Assembly: GCF_000002995.4 (NCBI RefSeq)
Contig: NW_025062476.1
Coordinates: 5,073,001-5,137,000 of the forward strand
Reading direction: 5' to 3'
DNA: 64,000 nt
Source: Brugia malayi
Taxonomy: Eukaryota; Nematoda; Chromadorea; Rhabditida; Onchocercidae
Notes under the pieces: model-generated
Database searches by the model: none
What the model was told of the DNA's origin: nothing
The model's input: the letters and a program-made list of their open reading frames with translations, nothing else
Made by a program: the position numbers and the translations under genes
Part shown: positions 25,825-38,084 of the stretch, piece by piece
Position numbering within the stretch: the stretch's first letter is position 1
Layout of the letters: each line of letters begins with the position of its first letter

Positions 25825-28659
25825 TCTTCTGAAACTTTCAATTAGAAGAAGATGAACACGCAAATGAATTAAACGATCACGTACGTTAAAATAGATTTAT
25901 CACAAAAAATAAATTTCCTTTACATTTCTAAGAGAAGAAAAAAATATTATGGAAAAAATTAGCTCATATTTTAATATTTGTGAAAAAATAGTGTGTTAAA
26001 AGAATTGTGAAAGAATGTATGAATGCAAATAATGTTTGTATGTAACAGTTTGAGAGGAAAGATGTAACGGGCAGTTAATTAGGTAATGCAAATGAAATAA
26101 TGGTTATATTAGAAAGAGTATTGTAGGTTTCAATATTAATCGTAAAGAATTATGAAGTATAAACACTGAAAGCATTTTAAAAAAAATTAATAATGCGTTG
26201 ATTTCATTATACCGTAGAATTTATCGGATGAATTTATAAGATTAGTATTTCTCTTTAATATTACTAGAAACAAATGTAACATTATTTCTCAATTGTGTTA
26301 TATTTTGATTTCATTAAAGGAATATGAATTTTAATTTCATTCATTAATTAATATTACATACAAAAAAGAGAGTCTGACAAATTTTTGTTTTGTTAAATTT
26401 GATTATCAGAAAAGACAAAAACTTACCAGCCCTCTTCATCTATTCTTAGCTCCTATTTTTTTTTTTTTTTTTTTTGAGAAAGTGATTAAAATATAATAAG
26501 TTGTGAAATACAAATAGAAACATTCGATTTCATTTCTTCAAGAAATAAAAAAAAATAATAATTCCATATATAAACGAAAATTTTATTTTCTTGTACTAAA
26601 AATGTAATTTTGATTAAACAAATGATATTTTAGGCAAAAAATGTTGTAACCAAAATTAAATAGAATGAGTTAAAAAAAAAGTATGTCATCTCCTTTCTGA
26701 TATCTCAAAATGATAGTGGAAAAAAAAGAAAGAGAAGGATAGAAAAAAAAAAAAAAAAAAACAGAAAAGTTATTCTTTTTTATATTTTTTAGATTCCTTT
26801 TTCTTCCTCCTATTTTTTTTCCTATTATGATTTTGCGAAATTTTTATGTATTAAATGAACAGCGCATTTTGTCAATATTTTGTCAACAAATTATTGAAAA
26901 TACATTTTACTGTCAACCAAAACAAGTTATAACATAAACGAAAAATTTTAGTTCCTTTTTTTCTATCAATTAACATAAAAAAATGTTGCCATATAACTAA
27001 AATCTTTTTTATTACAAAATATTATTCATACAAGGAAGGAAATTTTCTTTTATTTTGTAAAACTAAGAGAGGAAGAACGAAAAAAAAAAACGAATCAAAG
27101 TTTGCATAATTCTAATTAAATTGTTGAAAACAATAAATATTTTCTACCTATTTTAGTATATTGAAATTAACAGTGACTATTAATTAGTAGAAACTATTGG
27201 AAACTTGAATTGATTAAGTTTTCACAGCATGATTCTTGGCTAATTCTAACACTTGGCTAATCGCGATCTTAGATTTTTTTTTCTATTTATTGTCCATGTA
27301 AAATGATCAGTTCTCACAGATGATTATGTTAACTGAACTGATAACAAGAGAAAGTAAGCAAATGATAGTTTGAAATTGTGTAAATTTATTAATTTAATAA
27401 TCAGAAAATAAAATTGATACAAAAAAAGATTTGAATAGGAGCAAATTTTTAAAGGGTACTTTGAGATATTCCAAATAACGCTATAAAATTAAAAACATTT
27501 TATAACGTAATACTTTGCAATTTTTTTTTCTTTCCCATCATAATTAATTCAAAAAAAAAGAAAAATTACTATTTTGAAGGGTTAATTTTTTATAAAAAAA
27601 CTGAATGCATAAATAAATTTATCAAACGCTAAGAAAACAATGAAAGATGTAAGAAAAATATTATTAATTAAAATTAAAATGAAAAATACTATTAAAATTC
27701 AATATTAAAAAAAAAATACATTGATAGTTTAAACTTTCTTCACATAACCAAACCATGTTATAATAAGTACAAATGAAAATTTTGAAAATTGAACTGCTGA
27801 AGATTTGAAATCAATAAATTGATAGGTCAGCAAAAGGAGCACAGCACCATGACAGGTTAGTATAAATGGTTGGTTTCTGGGCAAAAGGCAAAAAGACGAG
27901 AAGAACGGGGGAAGCGGATGAATGCGAGTATTGTGCCGTTGACTTCTGTCAAATATCAATGCACGATGACCCCAACATATAATGTATATTTGATAGTATT
28001 GCCAATATCTGCAATGAATAATAATCTTTTTTTTATTTTAAATTTTATGAAATGCAGGTTATTAGATAAAGATGAAAAAATAATTGTAATAAAAACAAAA
28101 AAGAAAAAAAAAAAAACATGCAGAAAAATCTTTTCATTTGTTTATAAATTTTCTTTTTAAATAATTTTTTTCATTCTTTTTTTACAAAATAACTTCAAAA
28201 GATTTAAAACAATTATTGGAAAATTTTAATAATAAAGCAGCAAGTAAATTAATGTATTATAATTTATTATTTCTTATAATAATATGAAATAAAAAAATAT
28301 TTTTGTTGAAAAATTACATTTTAAAAAAATTTTGCATATGAAATTTTGTATTAAATTTTGTGTATATACGAAATGTTATTTAAATCTGTCAAGTGATCAA
28401 AAGTCATATTCAAAGAGAAAGACTAAAATATTGAATTTTACCGTTATCACTTCTTAATTCTTCTTTCTACGTGGTAACGTATTTCTATCAATTATCAGTT
28501 CTTTTTCATTATGGCAATTATTTCTTCACCTAGAAATTTGCATCAAATTTTTTTAAAACTAATTTGATCTCACTCGTTTATTGATTATTTTTTAGACGAA
28601 TAGAAAATATTTTTTTGTGTATTATTAATTTTAATAGAATGTAAAATATAACAATCAAA

Positions 28660-28830
28660 AAAATTAAACTTAATATAAAGAAAGAAACAAGTATTAAAAT
28701 TAGAATTAATATAAAAAGTGGAAAAAAAAGACATTAACAATTGAAGTTAATACAGAGAAAAGTGGAAACACTAAAACTAATGTTAATAAAGAAAGAAAAA
28801 TCATTTGATTAATATGAAAAAAAAAAGAAA
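28660..28830. repeat. Degenerate tandem repeats of about 45 bp
   Basis: Successive units resemble GAAAGAAACAA, then TTAAAATTAGAATTAAT. A related, separately evolved array occurs at about 40800-41035, at the equivalent place upstream of the third DB gene. Confidence 0.45.
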
Positions 28831-29689
28831 AAGTTTATACAAAAAAAAAAGGAACAAAAATAAAAAAATAAATTCAGTGTTAAAAAACAAAATGAAGGAA
28901 ATAAAAAAGAACTAAATTAGATTAATAAATTTTATTCAACTTTCGACTGCTATTTCGTTATCTAATATTATTTAATATGCCATCAATAAAAGAAAAATTC
29001 ATTTATTCATTTAATTTGTCATAATTCAGAAAATTTTCAATTTGATTTTAAATCTTTTATTTAATTCAAAAATCTGAAAGAGCGAAAAAAAAAGAAAATT
29101 CTGCAGAAAAGATTTTTTTTTCAATAACTTTAATCGAAAATATATTTAAAACGAAACTTCATTTAATATGAATCATTTCAAAAATTATTTAAAGCATTTC
29201 TAACTTTACATTAGTTTAATGAATAAGATAATATTACCAACAATTTCCGTTCCTCAATAAACATATTGTAAAAGTCATAAATTTCTACAATGTATTTAAA
29301 CTGAAATTAAATAATTAAAGTAAATTATTAATCAGCAAAAATTAATATTACAGTTATTTTGCCAACGAAGCTTTATAATGAAGCAATTAAATCATCGATG
29401 AAAATTGGAATAATTTTTTTTTCCGTTCTTTCATCAATTTAAATGCAATCAATCATCTCTTTTAACACTTATTCCGCAATTATATTATTATATTGGATAT
29501 TATATCCACTTTTTCCCAAAATTTTTTTTCTTCCTTTTTTCTTATTTCACTAATTATTTTAATATTATTTATAAAATCATATTATTTTGTCGTATTTGCA
29601 ATAAAATTTACTCATTAATTTAAAATTCTTTGTCAAAAGAAAAGAGCAAATAAATTGAAGAGATAAAAAATAATCAAATATTATCACTT

Positions 29690-29900
29690 TTTTCCTCTCT
29701 CAACTTCTTTGTTTTATTCCTCTAAGAGTGAAAATAAGACGAATGACAAATGAATGAATGACTTTAATTTGATGACAAAAATTTGCTATAAATTATAGAT
29801 CAAACATCACAATTCGGCGATTCGTTTTTTTTTTTTTTTAAACTGTTTTTTGGGGAAACAATGCCTTTAGATATGGAAAAATAAATAAATAGCAATATTT
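29690..29900 (+). repeat. Left arm of a ~210-bp inverted repeat flanking DB genes 1 and 2
   Basis: This segment reappears in reverse complement at 35769-35980 with about 90% identity by eye. Long perfect blocks include the one around TTTGCTATAAATTATAGA. A more diverged direct copy is visible at about 42770-42960, upstream of the third DB gene. Confidence 0.85.
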
Positions 29901-30325
29901 GATGCTAACAATGATGCTATAAATTAGAGAATAAATACGACAAAGAAAATATAAATAGATTGAAATGAAATTATCAGTCATAACTTTCTTCAATGATTTA
30001 TTCTGATTGCTTTCCGTTCATATTGCTTAGCTTCTTCTCCTGTAAAATTTGATTATTATTCAAGTCAAAGATGTGACTAAGTTACAACTGTTAATTAGAG
30101 AACTGGGACAATCTCTAAACTTTAGCCTTAATAACATTAAGCTTTTCAAGCAAATTCTCTATCTTTTTCCAAGACAGTTCTTTATCATAATTGTTAATTA
30201 TTCATTTCTAACTAATCCAACATTTGGAATACTTTTTTTAAAGCCGTTATAACATTAGCAAATTCAAAATTTTCGCTATCAAATCTAAAAAAATTACTTT
30301 GCAAGTAATTTTAGTGATTTTAGGA

Positions 30326-31412
30326 ATGAACGATTCGCTCATCTTTTTTGTGTTAGCGACTTTGCTGGCATTAGTATGTGGAACTGATTGGTATAAAATG
30401 AGTTTTATGGGAGACGAAGAACTTAGAGCAGAGAGTCCTGCAGATGCATTCTTCCGAGGGTGTTGCATGAAGGAATCTGTTAATGATTTTTGTACAAATA
30501 AAATGTGCAGTTTGAGTAGAATCGCTGGTATGACACATTGGACGGTAATTTTTATTGCAATCTTCAAATCTGTTAATTTTAATTTTTTTTTTTTTACCAA
30601 CTATAATCACTAATTAAATTTGTCTGCTATTACTACTACTGAAAATTAATTTTTGCAAGCCTGTAATTATTACTAATTAAATTTACTGCTACTACTGCTA
30701 ATAGATATCAAAGTTGGATTTCATTGCTATTATTGATAGACTGGAATTGTTACTAATGATAACAGATGAACTTCTCATCTTCAATGAATAGGCAAAATTA
30801 ACTTTCACTCTTTGCACTTAAATCAATCCGCAAGTTAAGTTGCCATTATTTAGAAATGCTAAAATTAAGTCTGAACAGAAAATTTACAAAAGTTGCTCTC
30901 AAAATTTAATTTGCTATTTTTGAAGAAATAATTTGTAAAAGTTTTGTTTTCTTTTTTAAACTGAATTTGCTTGTTATTTTATAACTTCATTCTTCGGTTA
31001 CAGTTTATGCTAAGTATCAAACAATGCAAACCGCAACTGAAGAAAATTTTCAAATGTGCTTCCAATTACAAAAATCAGACTCCTTGCTGTGCTGAACGGT
31101 AATTTATCATTGTACAAACATTGTTCTGCTAATTCAGATTTTCAAATTAAAATTGCTTTTGAGTTTCAAAGTTTCTCTTTCGCTTGTTTATATTTTATTA
31201 AATTTCTCCTTATTTTACTCATCCACTGTAATAGTATGGAAAATTTCAGTGGTGTACCTGAACAGTGTCTCAATATCTGCAATGGAGAGGAGACATTAAG
31301 ATTAAGACAGATAGACACTTCGTGCGGGAGTTTTTCCAACACAATTATTAAATGTTTCAAAGACAATTTTCTTTCTTCGGGACCGATTTCTGGTGTTTTA
31401 GCTGTTGCCTAA
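30326..31412 (+). CDS. Secreted DB-module cysteine-rich protein 1 (three exons)
   Basis: Exons 30326-30544, 31004-31098 and 31250-31412 join in frame to give 158 residues. The ATG lies two bases after TTTTAG, a probable trans-splice site. Residues 1-19 form a signal peptide. The mature part has 12 cysteines in the DB pattern: CC, C, C, C, C, CC, then GVPEQCLNICNG, C and a final KCF. This domain (PF01682) is known only from nematodes, and its function is not established. The protein is predicted to be extracellular with disulphides. From within exon 1 to within exon 2 (30403-31062) it is almost identical to DB gene 3, intron included, while signal peptide and last exon differ. Candidate polyadenylation signals lie about 360 bp downstream. 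Confidence 0.88.
30403..31062 (+). repeat. Near-identical 660-bp tract, copy 1
   Basis: It matches 43276-43935 at a constant offset of 12873 with no gaps. The only difference I found is C at 30844 against T at 43717. The tract starts inside exon 1 and ends inside exon 2 of the DB gene, with abrupt divergence on both sides. Confidence 0.93.
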
Positions 31413-32757
31413 TTTTAATTTCAACAACGAATTTGAATGAAATTGATAATGTCTCTTATGATGGCAGAAATTATTTCCATGCTATTAGTTTATATTTCAG
31501 ATTTTTTAACATCTATGTCATTAGTAGTTTCAAATTTATTTTTTTTCAAAAAGCAAAATACAACTGGATAAGTATTAAATACGAAATGAATAATTTAAAA
31601 TTTTATATTTTGTTTCCAATTTGAAATTATATATTTGTTTCCAAACACGAAAGTTCATCCTTTCTATACTATATTTTCTTTTTTTGTCATTTTTGGTGTA
31701 ATATAAGATTAAAATTTTGCTTTCGTTGCATTGTTGGCAGTTATTTTCATACATTTATATAATGCAAAAATAAATTTAAGAAAATTCAATAAGAAATAAA
31801 AATATTTCATTTTCTTACAAGATTTTACAAAAAAGAATGTCAAGTCTTTTCTTTCTTTTCCATCAATTATTTTTAATTTGTAAATATTTAGGCTCTTATT
31901 TTGAATTTTGTGTAGACAACAAATTTAGTTAGAAAAAGATGAAGAAGCTAAAAAAAATAAATTATTCTCATAAATCTGACAATCAATCCTTCATCATCAG
32001 CAACATTTTATGCTTTATGAATTTTAAAGAGCATTTTTGAATTACAAATTAATGCCACGTATATTTTTCTTATTATGCTATAAATAGCATGGGGGCTGTG
32101 ATCCGTTCCAATAACAAAAGTAACTTCAAGGAAAAATTTCACTTTATTTTAGTTTGTATCTTTAATTAAATCTTAATTATTATTATTTTAACATCAAAAC
32201 AGTTATCATGAAGTTATTATAAAAATATTTCATATCATATAATATAAATGGCAAAATGAAATAAAACGTTTTAATCAAAATTATTATAACTATAAACGTA
32301 ATTACTGTTGGTGTTTCAGAACAGAAATAATCATTATTATGTAATCTTAGGCAAAAGAATTATTTCAATAGTGGAATGAAAGCAAAAAAAGCTTTTACAA
32401 AATATTCCTAAATAAACTTAATCATAACACAAGTATAAGCATTCTATAAAATTTAAATTTATTCAGTATTGTAATCCGCAAACACTTGTAGCTTCCAAAT
32501 TATAACTTCCTTCATTTATTTTGTGATCAATGAAAAAAAAAAAAAAAAATCAGAAAATTGCTTTGTCCTGCTTTGTGGTCAGCATTTTAACCACTTCCCC
32601 TAAAAAGAAGAATTTAAAGTTTTTTTATTTTTTAAAAGAAATTTAAAAAATTTTTAAGGATATAATATTTTTAATTGCTTTTGTAACAAATAAGCACAAT
32701 CAAACACGGAAGCAATCATTAATTAGTTGAAATTCATCATTGAGAAACTTTTAGGAA
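31413..32757. other. Spacer between DB genes 1 and 2
   Basis: AT-rich. The part at about 31930-32080 is similar, with divergence, to about 44850-45000 downstream of DB gene 3, extending the old duplication. AATAAA-like signals near 31770 could serve DB gene 1. No further gene seen. Confidence 0.5.
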
Positions 32758-34511
32758 ATGGTGTGGTACCAAGCATGCACTGTCTCATTAACACTTCTTT
32801 TAATTGCTTCATTGGAAATGACATTAGCAGGTGATGCAAATGAAAGATTCATGAACTGCTGTAATCAGAAGAAAGACATCAACCATTGGTGTAAAATGAA
32901 GCTATGCACATTCAATGCAACTTCTGAACAGGTAGCTATGGTTAGAAAAGATTTTTATGGTAGTTATAAATACTTAAGAAAACTAAAGAATAAATAATAA
33001 CTTTGCGATCTTTTTTATGGCAATAAAAAAGTTTTCCTAAATTAAATTCAGATTGTCATGGCTTTTCAGATATTTTCTATCATTTTAGTGAATAATTTAA
33101 TTATAAAATAGTATTTTTTATTTTTGGAACTGAAACGAAATATGTTTTAACTTTTAGCATCTTAATGGTAGTATTTAAGTAATCAGTTCTGTCACAGTGT
33201 CCGAATTTATTTAATTAAGGCATTAGCATTAATTAAGATTTAATTAGGAATATTTTTTCTTTCCTATCGTGAAGTTTCAAATAATGAAAGAATATAAAAT
33301 TCAAATAAAAAAAATAAACAACTGAAACATCAGTGAAATTTCCTAATTTTTCCTGCGTTTTAAGAGAAATTTGAAAACTTAATAATGCATTATAATAGTT
33401 AACTTCAGGTCTTAGATACTTATCCTTTTTGCACAATATTTGGTAATACAATGGCGGATATATGGCAGTGTGCTGGCGCAGGCTACGATCATACGAAATG
33501 TTGTACAAAAAGGTAAGCTACTATAATAAAATTATCTTAACAAAACAAAAAAAGAAGAAATAAATAGAAATTAATTATTTTTTTTTTGCCTATAACTGAA
33601 CTTTGATTTAGGCAAAAAGAAATTTAAAAATTGGAAATTGAGTTTTACTAGCAATAATATTAACATATTAGTATTTGATAAAAAACAGAATAAAACACAT
33701 TTGCTTGATAATATTAAAAGAGACAGAAATTCTCCTAATATTATCGAATTTCAAGGCATGTAATTTAAAATATTTTAAAATAATTCCATTGCGGAAATAA
33801 AGTGCGTAATGCTATTATTCAGCTGAAAGTAAAATCACTGAATTTTATTTTACTATAGTAACAGATTGTTTAGTTAGGAAAATTTTCATTTTTATTTAAT
33901 ATTTAAACTTATCATTCCATCTTATTTTTTTTCAAAGCGGCATAGTACCTAATTAAAGAACTTTATATTACGAATGATTGAGATGCTAACATTAGTATAA
34001 TGAACATTAGCGCTTACTCAAAATTTTGATTAATTTTCATCACTCTCTTATTGATTGTGTTTTGAATGAATTATTGAATTTATAATATCAAACTAAACAT
34101 TGGACAATTCAAACGACAGACTAATCAGTTTATTGACTTGGCTGAAACTTGTTTTTGACTTGACTGAAGTAACAATGTTTGTAGAAATTCTTCGATACAC
34201 AAAAAAAAAAAAAAATGTTATAACATAAATGTGCAAATTATTGGTGAAATACTATGGCTGGGTATTATGTTATGCATACGTTTGTGCGTGTCTGTCTGTC
34301 ATCACTTTACTTTATCGTAAATATTAATTTAATTTATTAATACTCGGAACGAATTTTCAGCGGAGTGCCGCCAAATTGTCGAGCCTATTGTAATGGTAAA
34401 TCAATAAAAAACATTGAAGACCTTAGTTGTATTTATTACACCGATCCGATTCTGGCTTGTTTTAAAAAATATTATGAAAGTAATACTTTTCCTGCAAAAC
34501 TGAAAAACTGA
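32758..34511 (+). CDS. Secreted DB-module cysteine-rich protein 2 (three exons)
   Basis: Exons 32758-32931, 33409-33512 and 34361-34511 join in frame to give 142 residues. The ATG lies three bases after CTTTTAG. A signal peptide ends near residue 24 (TLAG). The 12 DB cysteines are all present: CC, C, C, C, then CAGAGYDHTKCC, GVPPNC, YCNG, C and ACF. It is the most diverged of the three paralogues but keeps the same three-exon design and the same phases (0 and 2). Reading through the first donor gives a shorter open frame to 32997, which would lack most cysteines and is unlikely to be the product. An AATAAA lies near 34633. The last exon and 3' flank are duplicated almost perfectly at 45009-46858. 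Confidence 0.88.
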
Positions 34512-35775
34512 GTTATTCAGTGGATATTTGCATATTATCAGATAAACTGATAAGAAAACAAAAAATGTTCAAAATGAGTGCTTTGCAAAACCAGAACATA
34601 TATTGCAAACATAATGATTTTGCCACTAAACTAATAAAAAGTATTTATAGGTGCATTATTTATTATCTTATTCGATAGCAATGATTAGTTAAAGTTAAAA
34701 TGGAAGTAATATTTCCTTCAATCTTAAAATGCACACATCCTAGAATGAAATGCAATAGTAACAAAAATTTTACCAGTGATATAGTAATGATAAAGATTAT
34801 TTGTTCCCCACCGATCAGTCTTGATTTAGCAATTATTTATAGTGATAACGATTGCCTGTTTGAATCACTAATCGAACTTTTGTAAAATTGGAGTAAAACC
34901 TTATTGCATTGTTTTTTTTTTTTTTTTTCACTATATAAATCCATCGATATCTATGGAAAATAATTTCTGATCTGTTCAGATGGCTGAAACTAGTTAAATA
35001 TTTTCAAATAATTTTGATAAAGGCAGTGGAGAGTGATAAAGTGGTGACAAAAAATTGCATTAATAAAGAAGAAGGAAAAGATGAATGAAACAAAATGCTT
35101 ATACATTTCATTCAACGTCGAGGACTGAAATTAATTTAAGTAATCCTTTACATCAGATATTTTTTATAAAGAAAAATGCAAAAACTTTAGAAAGGAGAAT
35201 CGTAGGAAGTAACAATCTTAAATTAACTAAACTTATTGAATTGGAAATAAAATTTTAAAAGTTCTCGCGAATAATTTTATTTAAATTACCATTGTTCGAT
35301 ATTTTATCATCATTATCACATAGCTTCTTATTCATATTCTTACTGCTATCATCATTCTTATTTTATATCAAAATATTCCGAAACATTTTTCTGGAGTTTG
35401 AAAAAGCAGAAACAATAGCAATTTACAGTGAATACCAGTAAATGTAATTCTTATCAGATTAAAATTTGGTTTCCATTCGGAAAGTTTGAATGCTCTGGCA
35501 AATATTAATACTTTTTTTTTTTCAAATCTTTTTCTATTTCTAAGCCATTTTGTGATAAATTTGAGCATAATCAAACTTAACCATATCATTAGAAAATAAA
35601 GCTGCTAAAACTGACATTTGAAATTTAAAGTAAATTTTGAAAAAATACAAGTTTTATTTGTTTCTTTCAAATAAGTACTAACTGTAGGTACCTTAAATAT
35701 CAAGTAATCTGACAAGAAAAAAAAAGGCTGTGCAAATAATATCTTACGAATGCAAATGATAAGCAAAAAAATATT
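33937..35775 (+). repeat. Near-identical ~1.85-kb tract, copy 1
   Basis: It matches 45009-46858. The differences I found are a handful of substitutions (for example T at 33996 against C at 45068) and length changes in A or T runs. It starts in the second intron of DB gene 2, covers its last exon, and ends where the inverted-repeat arm begins. Confidence 0.92.
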
Positions 35776-36010
35776 GCTATTTATTTATTTTTCCATATGT
35801 AAAGGCATTGTTTCTCCAAAGACAATTTAAAAAAAAAAAGAAAAAAAAAACGAATCGCCGAATTGCGATGTTTGGTCTATAATTTATAGCAAATTTTTGT
35901 CATCAAATTACAATCATTTATTCATTTGTCATTCGTCTTGTTTTCACTCTTAGAGGAATAAAGCAAAAAAGGGGAGAGAGAAAAAAAGTTTCAAAATTTC
36001 GTTTTTTTCT
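34512..36010. other. Downstream flank of DB gene 2
   Basis: The duplicated tract runs to 35775, followed by the inverted-repeat arm. Short open frames at 34700-34885 and 35368-35589 (minus) recur in the second copy only because the DNA is recently duplicated. They differ by amino-acid-changing substitutions and have no splice context, so I do not call them genes. Confidence 0.5.
35769..35980 (-). repeat. Right arm of the inverted repeat flanking DB genes 1 and 2
   Basis: Reverse complement of 29690-29900. Together the arms enclose about 5.9 kb holding two complete DB genes. The arm begins exactly where the 33937-35775 tract ends, so this is also a rearrangement breakpoint. Confidence 0.85.
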
Positions 36011-36028
36011 AAAAAAAAAAAAAAAAAA

Positions 36029-36682
36029 AAACAGTGAAATTAAATTGAAAAGGTATAGTGATTAAATTTATAATTGTAATAGAATGAAACTTAAGTTGGA
36101 TAAAGAAATGATAAACTTAATTAGTGCTACTGGCACTAAACAAGTATTAGAACATTGCCGCATTAATGGTGTAAAAAGGTTTTATTTTGCATAAGTTCGT
36201 TATGATCTTACTGTAAAGCCGTAAAAGGTTCTGGATTTTTGATGTGATCAGTTTTTGATATGTTTCATTGTTTGCTGCCAATATTGCAAACATGTTTGCT
36301 TGGAGAACGGTGAGCTGAGTTTTCCACTCCCCTCTCCTCCTCCTCTCTCCTCTCTCTGTCCTCTCCTCTTTCTCCCTCTTCTTTTCCTCTCTCCTCCCTC
36401 CTGCCCTCTCCTTCCCTCCTTTTCCTCCTCTGCTCTCTCTCCCTCCCCCTTTCTCTCCTCTTCCATCCAGAAGTTAGCAGAATTTAAAATTTTATGAAAA
36501 AAGGAATTTCTTTTTTGAAGATTAATAAAAGAGAAGTACACTTTTCGATCATTTTTATTTTTTAAGAGTTCAAGTTCTGTAGCTGTCCTTTTTACCGATG
36601 AGGAAGCGCATTGACGCTGATGAATTAACTCCATATCCGCATCCATCCAAGGTTAAATTCATTTTTGTCTATAGTTAAATTT
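36029..36682 (+). pseudogene. Inverted, broken copy of SDR exon 3, split by an insertion
   Basis: 36029-36194 and about 36568-36682 are homologous to the intron plus third exon of the SDR gene (reverse complement of about 24690-24955), here on the plus strand. The first part still encodes [16 protein letters not shown]. The second part resumes at SSVAV. About 370 bp of CT-rich sequence separates them inside what should be one exon. A one-base gain near the DEE motif shifts the frame just after it. No other SDR exons lie nearby in this orientation. It cannot encode a functional enzyme. Confidence 0.88.
36193..36475 (+). mobile_element. Left arm of a fold-back element with CT-rich end, inserted in the SDR pseudogene
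   Basis: It starts near TAAGTTCGTTATG and contains TTTGCTGCCAATATTGCAAAC and AGAACGGTGA before running into about 150 bp of CT-rich sequence. The same order of blocks appears reversed at 36683-36886. No transposase is visible, so it would be non-autonomous. Exact ends and target-site duplication are unresolved, although AAGTTC occurs at both junctions. Confidence 0.5.
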
Positions 36683-36886
36683 AATGGGGAGGGAGAAAGA
36701 GGAGAGGAGAGAGGAGAGGAGGAGGAGAGGGGAGCAGAAAACTCAGTTCACCGTTCTCCAAGTTTGCAATATTGGCAGCAAACAATAATGAAAAAATGTC
36801 AATACTGATGAGATCAAGAATCCAGAATTTTCTATAACATGATGAAAAGCATAACGAACTTATTCTGTAAAGCGGGAACCAGAACA
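36683..36886 (-). mobile_element. Right arm of the fold-back element
   Basis: Inverted, roughly 75-80% identical copy of the left arm: GA-rich tract, then the complements of AGAACGGTGA, the TGCCAATATTGCAAAC block and AAGTTCGTTATG. It lies directly after the second half of the SDR pseudogene fragment. It lacks an 8-bp insertion seen in the left arm. Confidence 0.5.
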
Positions 36887-38080
36887 AAAGACATTTGTCG
36901 CCTTTGGAAAATTTCGGTTAATCTAGTTGGTGCAAGATTTATAGGTGGAAATCAAAAGGGAACATTAATTTAAAAAAATCACAGTCTCATTGGAAATAAA
37001 TAAATAATAAAGCCTAGGATGTCAGGTTAATTCACAAAATTCAATTCATATTTGAAAATTCAATAAACAGCGCTAATAATAAAAATGTACTATTGAGGTT
37101 AACTTATCCTATTTCAAAGATTTCAAATATATGAATGAACAAATAGCCAATGGTAGACGAAGGCTAGCGAAATAAACAGTTGTTGAATTTCAATTCGCTG
37201 CATTATAATGTAAAACTACTAATACAATTGAGTTTTAATCATTAATCAGTGAAAGTAATTTAATTTTAATAAAATTTTTTGCATCAATTCTAAGCTTTCT
37301 TCGACTGTTCGACACATTTTTGCTAGAAGTAAATAATCAATATGTTCTGTTCATTTTCGACCAAATAAGCTGTAATTTTTATTTGTATGAATTTGAAAAT
37401 TAATTTTGAATTTAAAATGTTCTCATTGACGTCCATTAAAGTGCTAAAACACTTTAACAACTATCCAATAATTTTTTAATCTAATAATTCCTTCGAAAGC
37501 GTATTAATTCTGCCAAAGTTTTAAATATTTAAATATAAATGCCAGATTTTTTTTTGTTATCACTAAAATTTGTTGCAAGTTATAAATTAATTAGTTCGTT
37601 TTATTAACGATGCTTTTAAAATTATTGCGAAGACCAAAAGCTGTTGCATAGATAAAAAGAAATATTCCAATGCTTATTTTTCTTTTTCTTGAAAAAAGCA
37701 AATGTTTTCCTGTATCCGGCAGACAGTAGATTCTGTCAATTGTGATTTTTTTAAATGCTACTGATAATTAATAGCAACTAATTCAGTTCAAAATGTTGAA
37801 TTATGAAATTTCCCAATGTCAATTCTAACTTTTCAGTTTTCTTCGCATTTGTCAAATGAAACACTTACTATAATGCATTGATTAAAAGAATCTGAGTAAT
37901 TATAACGGCAGAATTAGTTCTAAAATTTAAAAAATTTGAAATCTTCGGCCTATTTTATAGGAATTGAATTTCAATGATAATTTAAATATGAATTTCTATC
38001 AAAATAGTTCCAAAGAAGTCGCAAAAATTACTATAATGTCAAGAATTAGTGATCTTTTGCTTATGATAGGTCAAGTATAG
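36887..38080. other. Interval without recognised gene
   Basis: AT-rich sequence between the fold-back element and a GA-rich array. I see no splice-supported frames and no clear similarity to the other duplicated blocks. Confidence 0.4.
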
Positions 38081-38084
38081 CATT

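Larger units (their letters stand above)
25832..30322. other. Spacer between the divergent SDR and first DB genes; left arm of an old duplication
   Basis: No gene is visible. This interval contains both promoters. Its parts at about 25845-26100 and about 28380-30320 are recognisably similar, with many substitutions and gaps, to about 39908-40160 and about 40500-43195. The part at about 26100-28380 has little or no counterpart. Within it, about 27855-27990 is conspicuously GC-richer. Diverged repeats of about 45 bp lie at 28660-28830. The left arm of an inverted repeat is at 29690-29900. Confidence 0.55.

Noticed and set aside
27729..28160. Overlapping frames of 76 (minus) and 96 (plus) codons over a GC-richer patch
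   Set aside because: No splice context, signal peptide or family motif; poly-Lys ends come from A runs.
30247..30610. Minus-strand frames of 117 and 79 codons over DB exon 1 (repeated at 43244-43483)
   Set aside because: Shadows of the DB coding exon; the plus-strand model explains the sequence with a signal peptide, 12 cysteines and splice sites.
32758..32997. Single-exon 79-codon reading of DB gene 2
   Set aside because: It runs through a good donor (CAG/GTAGCT); the spliced model restores the full 12-cysteine DB module.
34700..34885. 61-codon frame preserved in both recent copies (also 45777-45962)
   Set aside because: Preserved only because the DNA was recently duplicated; the copies differ by amino-acid-changing substitutions and lack gene signals.
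36248..36646. 132-codon minus-strand and 80-codon plus-strand frames over the CT-rich tract
   Set aside because: They combine antisense SDR pseudogene and simple repeat; not independent genes.
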